A stretch of 28,647 bases of DNA from Deltaproteobacteria bacterium (lineage in GTDB: Bacteria > UBA10199 > SPLOWO2-01-44-7). The stretch spans positions 1 to 28,647 of the forward strand of contig JACQMB010000048.1 of the NCBI GenBank assembly GCA_016203765.1, written 5' to 3'. Position 1 is the first letter of the stretch. Each line of letters starts with the position of its first letter. Positions 13,105 through 22,311 of the stretch are shown here, piece by piece. The notes under the pieces are model-generated. The model did no database searches. It had not been told where the DNA came from and saw nothing but the letters and a program-made list of their open reading frames with translations. The translations under genes and the position numbers were made by a program.

Positions 13105-16100
13105 AGCTCCTGCTGTTCGACCAACACGGCCTTCACAAATTCCAACCCTTTCACCACAAGGGTCACCCGGGCGGCGCGGCGCAGTTTTTCCATAGCCTCC
13201 GGTCCCAGCCGTCTTCCGGGCGGAACCCGAATGCTCACCACAATCAAATCATCCCCTCCCTGATCACGGCTGATCGCCCTCTGGATCTTCAATTGCTTCC
13301 CGGCTTTTGCGACCCGGTCACACAGCCTTTCGATGAGAACCGTCAGGGGGCCGCGATGATCCCAGTAGAGCGTTTTGACTTCCATCAAAAAGGTCTGGCC
13401 TCCGCGCCGGGTGACGCGAAAATCAACCACCGATGCATGCCAGGTTTCTGGAATCACCTCGACCGTCTCGATATCCTCCCGCAGGGCGGTCAAGCGAGCT
13501 ATCCGCCTCTCGGTCGCATCGGCAAACAGGCTGGAAGACAGAAAAAAATGATACACCTCCGCGAGGGCATGTTTTAAATGCGGAGCGTTTTTTATTTTTC
13601 CGCCGGGATTTTCAAGAGCGGACAGTTCCCTCTCCCTTTTCAAAAGTTCCAAAATTTTTCCCTCCGGTTGTTCCAAGCGGCGCTGGAGATAAAAGGCGAT
13701 CAAAAGCGATTGAACAACAGACAAATTGTCCGGCTGTCGTTTCAAAAGATCGGCCAGCGGATCACTCCATTGGGGATGTTCCATCCCCCTGGCCCAATCG
13801 CGCAAGGAGGCGGTAAGCCGGGAAGGAGCCGATAACTCCCTGATGACCTGGGTGAGACGATCTTCCCCTGCCTCTTCCTCTTTTCCTCCGATCCTGGCAA
13901 AACCTTGCACCGCGAGCGCCAGATTTCGCAATAAGGCGGCGGCGGCCGCCTCTCCCACATTCCGATCGAGGGAGTAGGTCAGCAGGGCAATCGTGTCGCG
14001 AATATCCCAGCCCTCCGCCGGATCCCGCCCGGCCAAATCCTCCAGGGCCGATTCCAGTTGATCCTGGGCGGCAATAATGGAATGGGGATAGGCTTTCCGA
14101 AGAGAATCCACCATGATTTGAAAGCGCCAATGATTCTCCGCTTCACTCCGCGCCTCCAGGCGGGTTAGAAAATGTCTCAGTTTGGCCCCGCCCGGATCCT
14201 GGGCCGCCGCATAGTTTTCCAAAAAACGAAAGACGTTCCGATCGACCGGATAGGTCAAGGCGGCCAGCCGTTCCAAGCGCCGGTGCAAAAGCGCCGCGTC
14301 GGCCTCCACCGGAACAGCGGCCACGGTTTTTAAAATCAGGGCCGCCTGTTCCTCCGCCATCCCCGCCAGACGGGTGGCGGCATAGGCAAAGCGCCAGGCG
14401 GCCGGTCGGTCTTCGGGGACAATGGATCGAAGATCAAAAGGGGGCCGATTTTTCAGCCCGCCCAGCGGACCCGTTCGGCGCAGTCCCTCTTCCACCATAA
14501 TGTCCCAGGCCCAAGGCATCTGCAAAAAATAACCGGCCAGAAACTCCAGTGAAAGAGCCTTGATATCCCCCTTTTCCTCATACCGTTTCAGCATTGCCAT
14601 CATGAATGGCAGTTTCTGCCACCCGACGTGCCTTCCCATCAGGTCAGAAAAAGCGGCACGGACCTCCAGCGGTAGTGACCGGTCTTGGAGCAGGAGAAGG
14701 ACTAACCGGGCATTCCCCAGCAGAAAGGGATCGATGCCCGTTCCTTGTTGCAGACGCCTCTGCATTGATTGAATGCCGTCCCGGACACTCTGCTCCGGCC
14801 GCCGGAAAACCTCCCGGCTCTGTTCCACCGACTGGGCCGGGTAGGATGGCCCTGACTCCACGGGGCCCGCTTCGACCTGGTTTAACAGAACTTCAATCGC
14901 TTGACCGGCGATGCCGGACTGACTGATCGATAGGACAAGCTCAAAGAGATTGCCGATACCGTGCACCCGCCCCAACAGGGCGGTCGGCATGGGGATAAAG
15001 GGATGAACTTTGAAAGTGCGGGAAGGCTTCAGCCTTTTTAGAAGACGCTCCAACCCTTCCCGGTGCGGCGGCAACACATACAATTCAATGGCGGAGACGC
15101 GCTCCAGGTCTATCCGGTCGTTTTTCACTCCGTCCGTCGGGACGGCCACGACCACGGGAAAATGCTCCTCCACACGGCTTTGCGGATGACGAACGATCAA
15201 GTCATTAATATAGTTTTGGTACGCCAGCAGGGTTGCTCGCTCCACGGTTACCAAACCATGCGGCGCCCCCTCGACGATTCCCTTCCCCTCCATCGGATCC
15301 GATCCGGCGGGAACCGGTTGAACCTCCGCCTCAAAGGTAAAGGGGAACGAAAGGGTTTTGAGCGCCGCGTCGATCCGGGCGGCGTAGTTTTTCAACTCCC
15401 CCAAATGGGCGCGCGCGGCATTGACCAGGGCCGTCGCCCCGGTTAGGCCGTCGGTATATCCGACCGCCGCGACAAGGGACGACAGGGGGAGGTCCATTAA
15501 CCGGACAAAGTTATCAACTAAAGGCCGCAACGAACGTGAAAAATCGTCCATGGGTTGGTCGGCACGGATCGCCTCGAATTCCTCCGCTTCGAGGCGGTCC
15601 AGCCGGGTGGAGGGAATGACCGCCAGGATAATTTTCCCCTCGGCCAGACGGCGCAAAAACTCATTGGATGCTTCAGCCATCCCTTCCTCTTTTTCCAGTT
15701 CGGCGACCAGGTCGATCAAATCGGGAACTCCCTGTTCCCTGATCTTTCGCACCTCCCGGCCTACCGCCCGGACCTCCTCGGCCTGGGGAGGATATCCATT
15801 TTTTTCCAAAAACCGGCCAAGATGGGCGCGGGTTTTTTCGTCGGGTCCGTGCAAGAGGCGAAGGAGATCCACCTTGTCGCCCAGGGAAAGCAATGTTTCG
15901 GACGCCTCGAGGAGAAAGACGATCAGGCGATGGAGCCACTGCGCCCGGCCGATGGCCGCCTGCCTCGCGCGGGTGAAGGCCGAGCCGGAAAAACCGGGCG
16001 GGCGCCCAATCGCCGACTGCCGGTGAAATGCCAGGGCCGCCGCGATCATCTCCGCCTCGGAATCGGGGGTAAAATCATCCGGCGAAAAACCGGGATGGGC

Positions 16101-16415
16101 CGGCACGCTTAGGCTTGGAGCCCGCTTATGTTTGGCCGCTTCATAGCCATGACGGCGCCCAGGGGAAGAGGAGAAAACTCCCTGAACCGCCTCCATCCAG
16201 TCATCCCTTGGGGCAAACCGGCGGGCATTGGGAAAAGGCAAAAGGCCGGGCAAAAAATCGCCGTCGGACAAAACCGCAAGATCGGCCCCGGCCGCCGCCG
16301 TCCCCTCGTCAAAGAGGACGGGGTCCGTTGCGGTGACCAAGCCCGCTCCCAGCGAGCCGGCCAGATCCACCGCCCCCGACCCTAAAATACCGATTGGCAA
16401 AACGATGTTTGTCAT
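13101..16415 (-). CDS. Very large orphan protein with a C-terminal PD-(D/E)XK-like domain
   Basis: A 1104-residue protein without a recognised full-length family. The N-terminus (VLPIGILGSGAVDLAGSLGAG) is glycine/alanine-rich and hydrophobic, but is not a standard signal peptide. The middle (about 130-950) is largely alpha-helical in composition with many Leu/Arg/Glu heptad-like stretches, suggesting a helical-repeat or scaffold region. At about 970-1090 there is a restriction-nuclease-fold signature: SVVDFRV, 13 residues, then LMEVKTL, giving Asp998, Glu1012 and Lys1014, followed by an alpha helix and a beta strand (DDLIVVSIRV). That is the order seen in PD-(D/E)XK nucleases, including some toxin C-terminal domains. 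It is convergent with gltX and divergent from, and partly overlapping the promoter of, the hydrolase at 16435. Function unknown; nuclease activity is inference from the motif. Confidence 0.75.
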   Translation of the reverse strand: MTNIVLPIGILGSGAVDLAGSLGAGLVTATDPVLFDEGTAAAGADLAVLSDGDFLPGLLPFPNARRFAPRDDWMEAVQGVFSSSPGRRHGYEAAKHKRAPSLSVPAHPGFSPDDFTPDSEAEMIAAALAFHRQSAIGRPPGFSGSAFTRARQAAIGRAQWLHRLIVFLLEASETLLSLGDKVDLLRLLHGPDEKTRAHLGRFLEKNGYPPQAEEVRAVGREVRKIREQGVPDLIDLVAELEKEEGMAEASNEFLRRLAEGKIILAVIPSTRLDRLEAEEFEAIRADQPMDDFSRSLRPLVDNFVRLMDLPLSSLVAAVGYTDGLTGATALVNAARAHLGELKNYAARIDAALKTLSFPFTFEAEVQPVPAGSDPMEGKGIVEGAPHGLVTVERATLLAYQNYINDLIVRHPQSRVEEHFPVVVAVPTDGVKNDRIDLERVSAIELYVLPPHREGLERLLKRLKPSRTFKVHPFIPMPTALLGRVHGIGNLFELVLSISQSGIAGQAIEVLLNQVEAGPVESGPSYPAQSVEQSREVFRRPEQSVRDGIQSMQRRLQQGTGIDPFLLGNARLVLLLLQDRSLPLEVRAAFSDLMGRHVGWQKLPFMMAMLKRYEEKGDIKALSLEFLAGYFLQMPWAWDIMVEEGLRRTGPLGGLKNRPPFDLRSIVPEDRPAAWRFAYAATRLAGMAEEQAALILKTVAAVPVEADAALLHRRLERLAALTYPVDRNVFRFLENYAAAQDPGGAKLRHFLTRLEARSEAENHWRFQIMVDSLRKAYPHSIIAAQDQLESALEDLAGRDPAEGWDIRDTIALLTYSLDRNVGEAAAAALLRNLALAVQGFARIGGKEEEAGEDRLTQVIRELSAPSRLTASLRDWARGMEHPQWSDPLADLLKRQPDNLSVVQSLLIAFYLQRRLEQPEGKILELLKRERELSALENPGGKIKNAPHLKHALAEVYHFFLSSSLFADATERRIARLTALREDIETVEVIPETWHASVVDFRVTRRGGQTFLMEVKTLYWDHRGPLTVLIERLCDRVAKAGKQLKIQRAISRDQGGDDLIVVSIRVPPGRRLGPEAMEKLRRAARVTLVVKGLEFVKAVLVEQQEL

Positions 16416-16422
16416 TTATTTT
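16394..16422 (+). promoter_or_regulatory. Promoter-like sequence before the alpha/beta hydrolase gene
   Basis: TTGGCA (16394-16399), 17-base spacer, TATTTT (16417-16422), ending 12 bases before the ATG at 16435. The predicted transcript would have almost no leader, which fits the lack of a Shine-Dalgarno sequence. It overlaps the first codons of the divergent 1104-residue gene. Confidence 0.4.
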
Positions 16423-16434
16423 GCTTATCGACCG

Positions 16435-17250
16435 ATGTTAAAAAAAGTTGCTCGACTTGCCATTCTTGGTTTCGGCCTGCTATTGTTGCTCACCATGCGC
16501 GACACGATGGAGCGGTCCTTTCTCTACTTTCCAGAACGGGGGTTCCCCGCGACGCCGGATTCCATAGGCCTTAGCTTTGATGACCAATTTTTTCAAGCCC
16601 CTTCTGGAAGAAAATTGCACGGCTGGTTTGTCCCCCATCCGGCGGCCAAAGCCTCCTTGCTTTTTTTCCACGGCAACGCCGGCAATATCAGCCACCGGCT
16701 GGAGAAACTGAAAATCCTCAATGAGCTGGAAGTCTCTGTTTTTATTATCGATTACGCGGGCTACGGAAAATCCGAAGGAAAACCCTCCGAGGCGAATCTT
16801 TACGAAGACGGCCTGGCCGCTTATCAACACGCGGTCGAGGTTTTAAAAATCGATCCGGGACGACTTTTTTTGTATGGGGAGTCGTTGGGCTCCGCGGTGG
16901 CGATCGAACTGGCCCATCGCCAAAAAACCGCCGGCATTATTCTGGAGGGGGCTTTTACCTCTCTCAAAGATTTGGCCAAAAATCATATGCCTTTCTTGTC
17001 GGCGCTGGCGAGGGACCAATACAAAAATTTGGAAAAGATTGCGAGCGTCTCGGTGCCGATTCTCTTTATTCATGCCAAACGGGATGAAATCTGTCCCTTC
17101 GCCATGGCCGAGCAACTTTTTGAAAAGGCGCCGCAACCCAAGCAAGCCGTTTGGTTGGAACAAGGGGGACACAACGATGGTTTTTGGGTGGATCGGGAAA
17201 CGTATCGAGGGGCGATCCGGGATTTTTTGGAAAACTATAAACGCCGGTGA
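16435..17250 (+). CDS. Membrane-anchored alpha/beta hydrolase (BEM46/YfhR-like)
   Basis: A 271-residue serine hydrolase. The N-terminus (about 1-20, LKKVARLAILGFGLLLLL) is a signal anchor. The fold is clear: oxyanion loop FFHGNAGN (79-83), nucleophile Ser150 in GESLG, Asp217 in HAKRDEICP and His246 in GGHNDGF, forming a complete triad. This matches the BEM46/YfhR group of predicted lipases or esterases whose natural substrate is unknown. The frame is open upstream to 16228 and another ATG lies at 16405, but those codons run antisense to the 1104-residue gene and give a low-complexity basic stretch; the ATG at 16435 gives the proper anchor sequence and sits 12 bases after a promoter-like -10. 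Its end overlaps the convergent amidase gene by 16 bases. Confidence 0.9.
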   Translation: MLKKVARLAILGFGLLLLLTMRDTMERSFLYFPERGFPATPDSIGLSFDDQFFQAPSGRKLHGWFVPHPAAKASLLFFHGNAGNISHRLEKLKILNELEVSVFIIDYAGYGKSEGKPSEANLYEDGLAAYQHAVEVLKIDPGRLFLYGESLGSAVAIELAHRQKTAGIILEGAFTSLKDLAKNHMPFLSALARDQYKNLEKIASVSVPILFIHAKRDEICPFAMAEQLFEKAPQPKQAVWLEQGGHNDGFWVDRETYRGAIRDFLENYKRR

Positions 17251-18032
17251 GACTGGACCGGCATCTTTTGGCGAACCTCTGTTAACTTATTTAAATCGAG
17301 TTTGGCGGTGATGATCCCCTCCTCCCTTCCGGCCATCGCCAAAACTTCCCCCCACGGATCGACGATCATCGAGTGGCCGTGCGCCTCCCATCCGGCCCCG
17401 GTCATTCCGGTCTGATCGGCGGCGATTACAAAACATTGGTTTTCGATGGCGCGGGCGCGGACCAGAACCTCCCAATGAGGCGGGCCGGTCAAGGCGGTAA
17501 AATTGGCGGGGATCAAAAAGATCCCCGCCCCGTTGGAGGCGAGCTGGCGATAGAGCTCCGGAAAGCGGACATCATAACAAATCGAAAACCCAACCGTCGC
17601 CCAGCCGATGTTTTCGATCACCACTTCCGAACCCGGACAGGTAAACTGTGATTCTTTGTGACCCCCGGCCACTTCCGTGTCAAAAAGATGGATTTTTCGA
17701 TAGGGCTTGCTCAATCCCCCATCCGGATGAACCAAAACGGAGGTGTTGAACGGCTGTTTTTCGCCGTTTTTCTCGGCGATCGATCCGGAGACGACAAAGA
17801 TCTGATATTTTTTGGCCAGTTCCTGGAGAAATTGAATGCTCGGCCCCTCGACCGGCTCGGCAATTTTCGGTTTCTCTTTTGGGGGCCCCAACCACTCCCA
17901 ATGCTCCGGCAAAACGACCAATCGGCACTGCGCCTCCGCCGCCTTTTGCACATACCGCGCCGCCTTTTGACAGTTTTCTTTTTTGTCGGAAGAAGAGGTC
18001 AACTGAACCGCGGCAACGGAAATGGTGTCCAT
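17235..18032 (-). CDS. Nit-family carbon-nitrogen hydrolase
   Basis: A 265-residue member of the nitrilase superfamily. The catalytic triad is Glu43 (LPEHW), Lys113 (YRKIHLFD) and Cys152 (ICYDVRFPELYR). The stretch DTEVAGGHKESQFTCPGSE resembles Nit1/NitA-type omega-amidases and deaminated-glutathione amidase, which repair or recycle alpha-keto-amide by-products; that substrate is likely but not proven. Length is typical. It starts at ATG 18032; a TATTCT lies six bases upstream with TTGGCC 18 bases before it, so this could also be a near-leaderless gene. It overlaps the hydrolase gene at its end. Confidence 0.93.
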   Translation of the reverse strand: MDTISVAAVQLTSSSDKKENCQKAARYVQKAAEAQCRLVVLPEHWEWLGPPKEKPKIAEPVEGPSIQFLQELAKKYQIFVVSGSIAEKNGEKQPFNTSVLVHPDGGLSKPYRKIHLFDTEVAGGHKESQFTCPGSEVVIENIGWATVGFSICYDVRFPELYRQLASNGAGIFLIPANFTALTGPPHWEVLVRARAIENQCFVIAADQTGMTGAGWEAHGHSMIVDPWGEVLAMAGREEGIITAKLDLNKLTEVRQKMPVQSHRRL

Positions 18033-18082
18033 CTTTTAAGAATAGCCCCGAGTCGACTACCTGGCCAAGGGAAAAAATTGCT

Positions 18083-18328
18083 TCAAATGGCAGCAGAATA
18101 ATCCGAGGAGGAAGTATAAGAGCGAATTTCAAGCTCCGCGGATTCATCCGCGCCATTCAAAAGTTCGTCAACGCGTTCCATGGTGGCATCTTCAATCAAA
18201 TATTGAGAGCAATTTTCACACTGGAAGACAGGAAGTTTTTTTAGAATAATAATGGAACCGGCACCCTTTTTAAACGGAAGGTCCGTCACCATTTTCTGCA
18301 ATTTTGCTCCGCAATCATGGCACTTCAT
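18083..18328 (-). CDS. YgiT-type zinc-finger protein (antitoxin-like)
   Basis: An 81-residue protein with a YgiT/MqsA-type zinc finger made by Cys3-x-x-Cys6 and Cys37-x-x-Cys40, followed by an acidic tail (LIEDATMERVDELLNGADESAELEI). It overlaps the upstream DUF4258 gene by four bases (ATGA), the usual arrangement of a two-gene toxin-antitoxin module. In this arrangement it is the presumed antitoxin; it lacks the C-terminal XRE domain seen in full-length MqsA. Confidence 0.85.
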   Translation of the reverse strand: MKCHDCGAKLQKMVTDLPFKKGAGSIIILKKLPVFQCENCSQYLIEDATMERVDELLNGADESAELEIRSYTSSSDYSAAI

Positions 18329-18651
18329 TTACTTCTCCTTTTTCTAAAACCTTCTTCCCATTTATCCAATGTTGGTTTATATGCCGTGACTATCCGGATA
18401 TTTTCGTTATCTCTGTCCACGGCAACTTGTATGTGCAAAACATCATCATTGTGCTTCGCGAAGACCAGATAACTCGGTAAATACTTGTCTTGTGCATACT
18501 CCTCGATAATCTCATAGCTCCCTACGGAAGACAATAGGGTATTTCGCGCGATAAATCGATCTTTAAGCCGCATATTAACATGATGGGTCCAAAGGATTTT
18601 CCTTTGTTTTACGCACAATTTTATGAATTGAAGAATGTCCGTATCCACCAT
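18325..18651 (-). CDS. DUF4258 protein (toxin-like partner of YgiT)
   Basis: A 108-residue DUF4258 protein. Characteristic segments are ILWTHHVNMRLKDRFI (about 19-34), SYEIIEEYAQDKYLPSYLVFA and LHIQVAVDRDNENIRIVTAYKP, ending in KWEEGFRKRRS. The domain resembles small RelE/BrnT-like RNase toxin folds, and genes of this family are repeatedly found next to YgiT-type zinc-finger genes. It starts at ATG 18651, only eight bases after a good -10 hexamer, without a Shine-Dalgarno sequence. Toxicity is inferred from pairing and has not been tested here. Confidence 0.85.
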   Translation of the reverse strand: MVDTDILQFIKLCVKQRKILWTHHVNMRLKDRFIARNTLLSSVGSYEIIEEYAQDKYLPSYLVFAKHNDDVLHIQVAVDRDNENIRIVTAYKPTLDKWEEGFRKRRSK

Positions 18652-18659
18652 GAGGGCGG

Positions 18660-18687
18660 ATCATAATGGGGCCCCTGAGGAAGTCAA
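18660..18687 (-). promoter_or_regulatory. Promoter of the DUF4258/YgiT module
   Basis: Read on the minus strand: TTGACT (18687-18682), 16-base spacer, TATGAT (18665-18660), then eight bases to the ATG at 18651. Five of six bases match consensus at each hexamer. The spacing predicts a leaderless or near-leaderless transcript. Confidence 0.5.
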
Positions 18688-18761
18688 GATGAGACAATCT
18701 TTATGAACTTGGCGAACGCGAAAAAAACGCAACCGCCCGGAAAATTCCATTCCGGAAAAAT

Positions 18762-18790
18762 TTGACAAAGCCACGCCCCGCCGCTACAAG
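18762..18790 (+). promoter_or_regulatory. Promoter-like sequence before the 1166-aa gene
   Basis: TTGACA (18762-18767, perfect), 17-base spacer, TACAAG (18785-18790, four of six), 17 bases before the ATG at 18808. No Shine-Dalgarno sequence follows. It lies back to back with the toxin-antitoxin promoter about 75 bases away. Confidence 0.45.
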
Positions 18791-18807
18791 CCTCCGATAC
18801 CTGTTTT

Positions 18808-21800
18808 ATGGCTACTTCCGCCCTGTCATTTTTTGTTGGAATGGCTGCCGTCTCCCCCCAGACCGCCGGTCACGCCGTCACCGGAGAGACCGCCGATTTG
18901 GACCTTCTCAAAGAGGATCTCCTCGTCTTGGAAGAGATTTCCCAACTGGAAGAGCCGATTGTCGATTTTCTTCGGGCCTCTCTACACGGTAATACCCGAA
19001 GGACCCGCGGTATCGCCCAAAAAAAATTGGCACCCGCCATTGCCAAAACCCCTTCGGGAGAATGGAGCCGAGCCATTGAGCAGACAACAAGAAAAATCAA
19101 CTTGTTTAGTTCCAAAGAAGCAATTTCCGCAGGGGTCCAAGCCACATTATCTTCGAACGGTTTGGAGCAAAAATTAAGAACTTGGAGGTGGGAGGCTCAA
19201 AAAATCAATGCCATGCGGTTGGGCGAAACAGGAAGGGATGAGCGATTAGAAGAACTGCTCCACGACTGGGTGAAAATGGTCCGCAAAGCCAACAATTTGG
19301 CCGAACTGGTAAAAATTTTGGAAACGGGGCTTCGTGCAAGACCATTCGGCCTATCTTGGGATTTTTCCACAGGGGTGAGGCCGGCACTCCGTCGAGCCAT
19401 TTTAAAATATTGGGAACCGGGCGTTATTCTTCCGCTCGACACCTATTTTGTAGAGCTTAATAAATTATTTGAAATAGACAGTTTCAACTATGGCTTAGAT
19501 GATGAAGATCGAACTTGGATTAATAAGAATATAGGAGGTATCAAAAACCCATCATACGATTCTAAAAAAGAAATCGAGAGGGCCTGGGCCATCGTCCGCT
19601 CCGATACACATTCCCTAAATGAAAGAGTATTGGCGGCTATGGTTTTACAACGCTTGCACTACGGAGGAGGCCATGCCTTTTCTCACAGACCCAAGGCGGG
19701 CCAATTCAAAAACTATATCGAAGGCCGGGCGAAGGAAGGCCAATTAGATCTGGTCGATCTCATGCTTGTCTCAAGTTTTGCTTATCATGAAAATTTTTAC
19801 CTCTCTCTTAATCACTATTCCCCTCCCACACAAGAGACCCTGCTAGAGACAGCCCTAGACCTATCACCCTGGAGCAAAGATTGGGGATGGAAAGCGACCC
19901 CTTTTCCCATGTTTGATAGCGAAGGGGGCTTAATGAGTCTGCCCCATGATCTTCAATTTCAATTTGCCAAAGCCGTTTTCAAAAAAGGAATCGCCCTCCG
20001 GTCCCCTAATATGAATGCGATGATTCCCTCCAAGTTTTTGCAAATCTTCACGCACGATGAGCTGGAAGAGCTCCTCTCCCTCTATGAAACGGACCGAGAA
20101 ACCGCCATCCTCCATGCGGGGACTTACTTAGACCTACTCAGCCATCTCCCGCAGGAAAGACGATCCAAACATCACGCCCATTTGGCTTCTCTGATCGATC
20201 CCGAATTCCTGCCGGAACATGCCCGGCAAATAAATCAAGTGCTCGATCATCTTGCAAATGAGAACGGACTCAAGCGCCTCACCTCCCATGAGATGGATCG
20301 CCTCATCGGCCGCCTGGCCGCCGTTGCCGAGAAGGCCAACGATCTTTACCATCAACACCATCCGGATCACTCCCATCACATATCGATTTATCAAAAGGCC
20401 CTCCGCACCCTTATGTATGAATTGGATCCGTTGCGCGAATCCGAAATACCCGCCCCCCTCGCCGCCGCCGCCTACATCGAATCGTGGCTGGAAAGGCCGC
20501 TGATCAACTTTGCCCAGCTTGTCAACCTCATTCTGGCCGTCGCCCCCTATCAGGACGACGCCTGGGTCGCACGTGTTATGGAAAAAACGATTTTTCCTTA
20601 TTCCAATCCGAATATTGAGTCGCGGGTCTATTCTTCCAGCCTAGACCCGACAAAACTTACACCGCTTAGCTCGCGGGTCGATCCTGCCGAGTTAAGGCGA
20701 ATGCTGGAACCAGTGGTTCGAACCTATTTCCGAAATCCTTTTAACGGCCATGCCTCCGACATACAAAAAAAATTGATCGAATGGGGATTCGCAGATGTTC
20801 CGGCGCTGGAGAGTAAAGAGGGTTTTGCAAGTTTGTTAAAATATTCCCTGCTGGATGAGGCCACACGGGAGAAAATCCAAAATCTCATCCGGATGGCACC
20901 TTCTCCTCTTGGCAAAAACCAGCGGCGGATCGTCATGCAAAGCATCGTTCAGGCCAACGTAGATATGGCCTGGGCCAGTTTTCTAGCCCGCATCACCGAG
21001 GCGACCTCCCTCAAAGGGATGGTCTATGAGTGGATATTGCTATCGAGGGATTTGCAGAATCTAACCGAAAAGGACCGCCGCGACTTTGTGAGGGAACAAA
21101 ACATACGCTATGCCGGTTTTCGAAACCCAGCCAGTCTTCCTCCCCCAAAAATCAGAAGAACGTTAAGGGCCTGGCTCTTTGACCGGTTTACCGGCCGGAT
21201 CGGTTTTTCCCGCAAGGAGGCCGGTGCTTTTCGGCAACACTTCGGCCGCCATGCCAAGGCCTGGCATCAAAACAATTTCTTCGCCCATCTCACCACGATG
21301 GCCGGTTTTGCGAATGAAAAAGGACGCGCCGCCATCAAGGCCCTCGTTATGGGAATTGTGAAATCACCCGTTGAGCCCGGCGCAGGAGGTTTCAGCTGGT
21401 CTTTTCGTTCGCGGGGAATGAAACAACTTTTCGGCCCATCTTTTTTGAAAAACTGGCAAGAACGGCGCGTCTACGAAATCGACTATTTTCAAAATGATTT
21501 GGCCGCCGCCGACCCGGCTCAGGCCAAAAGGGATTTCGCACGGCGGGTGGCCGAACAGCTCTCGGAGCACCTCCACCGTTACGCCGATCACAATGGAGAG
21601 GTTTCCACCTTAATGCCGGAGCCGGCGAAAACGGAACTCGCAGACATAATTCGTGACTTGGCGGCTATCGAACGAAGCCTCCATCAAGGGAATTTTCCCG
21701 AAAGGGGGCGGGTTGAAAGTGTCGCCCATGCCTTTGACAGCCGCCGCTCGCTCCTGGAGGGCGACTATTTCATCCCTTTCAGGGAAATACGAAATGATCT

Positions 21801-22308
21801 GGCCGAACTTCTGCGCGGTTGGGATCGCTCTTTTGAGAAAACAAAGATGGGACGGGTGATTATTTCGGGGGATCCTCGGGATATCATTCGGGCCGGACTG
21901 ATCGGTCAAAAGGCCTGCACCCGACCCAACGAATCCGGCGCCGGCACCCGTAGCGCCGAGCCGGCCGGCCGCGCTCTGCACGGACCCCTCCTGGTCGCTA
22001 TTTTTGAAAGAGAGGGTGAAGAGGTGGCAAGAACTCTTTTGGAGGCGGTTCCTGAAAAGGATGGTCCTCACATCACCGCCTGGCCCCTCTATGCCGAAGG
22101 GGGATTTTCGGAAAGAGATATGTTAGAGAGAATCCTGCTCCACGACGGCGCCAAACTCGGCGTTCCGGAAGAACGGATCCACATCGAATTTACCGGCAGA
22201 AACATGAATAAAAAACCGACGCTCCTCCCCTCCCGATTCCCAAGCTACCCGGAGGGTTTTGGTCGATCCAACGAACCGGCCCTTGCCGCTTCCCCCCACT
22301 CATTTTAG
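18808..22308 (+). CDS. Very large orphan protein between two toxin-antitoxin modules
   Basis: A 1166-residue protein I cannot assign. The first 25 residues (SALSFFVGMAAVSPQTAGHA) have a short hydrophobic stretch, weak as a signal peptide. Most of the chain is helix-rich, with a His-rich patch (YHQHHPDHSHH, about 510-522), consistent with a long alpha-helical scaffold. The region at about 1010-1120 (IISGDPRDIIRAGLIGQKAC, then LLVAIFEREGEEVARTLLEAV, then ERDMLERILLHDGAKLGVPE) is a mixed alpha/beta segment that could be a separate domain; its loop contains a GC-rich, low-complexity stretch (ESGAGTRSAEPAGRA) that looks inserted. Part of the gene (about 19430-20000) is more AT-rich than its neighbours. 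It is bracketed by the DUF4258/YgiT and MNT/HEPN pairs. Function unknown. Confidence 0.75.
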   Translation: MATSALSFFVGMAAVSPQTAGHAVTGETADLDLLKEDLLVLEEISQLEEPIVDFLRASLHGNTRRTRGIAQKKLAPAIAKTPSGEWSRAIEQTTRKINLFSSKEAISAGVQATLSSNGLEQKLRTWRWEAQKINAMRLGETGRDERLEELLHDWVKMVRKANNLAELVKILETGLRARPFGLSWDFSTGVRPALRRAILKYWEPGVILPLDTYFVELNKLFEIDSFNYGLDDEDRTWINKNIGGIKNPSYDSKKEIERAWAIVRSDTHSLNERVLAAMVLQRLHYGGGHAFSHRPKAGQFKNYIEGRAKEGQLDLVDLMLVSSFAYHENFYLSLNHYSPPTQETLLETALDLSPWSKDWGWKATPFPMFDSEGGLMSLPHDLQFQFAKAVFKKGIALRSPNMNAMIPSKFLQIFTHDELEELLSLYETDRETAILHAGTYLDLLSHLPQERRSKHHAHLASLIDPEFLPEHARQINQVLDHLANENGLKRLTSHEMDRLIGRLAAVAEKANDLYHQHHPDHSHHISIYQKALRTLMYELDPLRESEIPAPLAAAAYIESWLERPLINFAQLVNLILAVAPYQDDAWVARVMEKTIFPYSNPNIESRVYSSSLDPTKLTPLSSRVDPAELRRMLEPVVRTYFRNPFNGHASDIQKKLIEWGFADVPALESKEGFASLLKYSLLDEATREKIQNLIRMAPSPLGKNQRRIVMQSIVQANVDMAWASFLARITEATSLKGMVYEWILLSRDLQNLTEKDRRDFVREQNIRYAGFRNPASLPPPKIRRTLRAWLFDRFTGRIGFSRKEAGAFRQHFGRHAKAWHQNNFFAHLTTMAGFANEKGRAAIKALVMGIVKSPVEPGAGGFSWSFRSRGMKQLFGPSFLKNWQERRVYEIDYFQNDLAAADPAQAKRDFARRVAEQLSEHLHRYADHNGEVSTLMPEPAKTELADIIRDLAAIERSLHQGNFPERGRVESVAHAFDSRRSLLEGDYFIPFREIRNDLAELLRGWDRSFEKTKMGRVIISGDPRDIIRAGLIGQKACTRPNESGAGTRSAEPAGRALHGPLLVAIFEREGEEVARTLLEAVPEKDGPHITAWPLYAEGGFSERDMLERILLHDGAKLGVPEERIHIEFTGRNMNKKPTLLPSRFPSYPEGFGRSNEPALAASPHSF

Positions 22309-22311
22309 TAT

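Noticed and set aside
16228..16434. Longer N-terminus for the alpha/beta hydrolase
   Set aside because: The extra residues are basic, low-complexity and antisense to the start of the 1104-residue gene; ATG 16435 gives a normal signal anchor.
18808..18880. Cleavable signal peptide on the 1166-residue protein
   Set aside because: The hydrophobic stretch is short and lacks basic residues at the start; export cannot be claimed.
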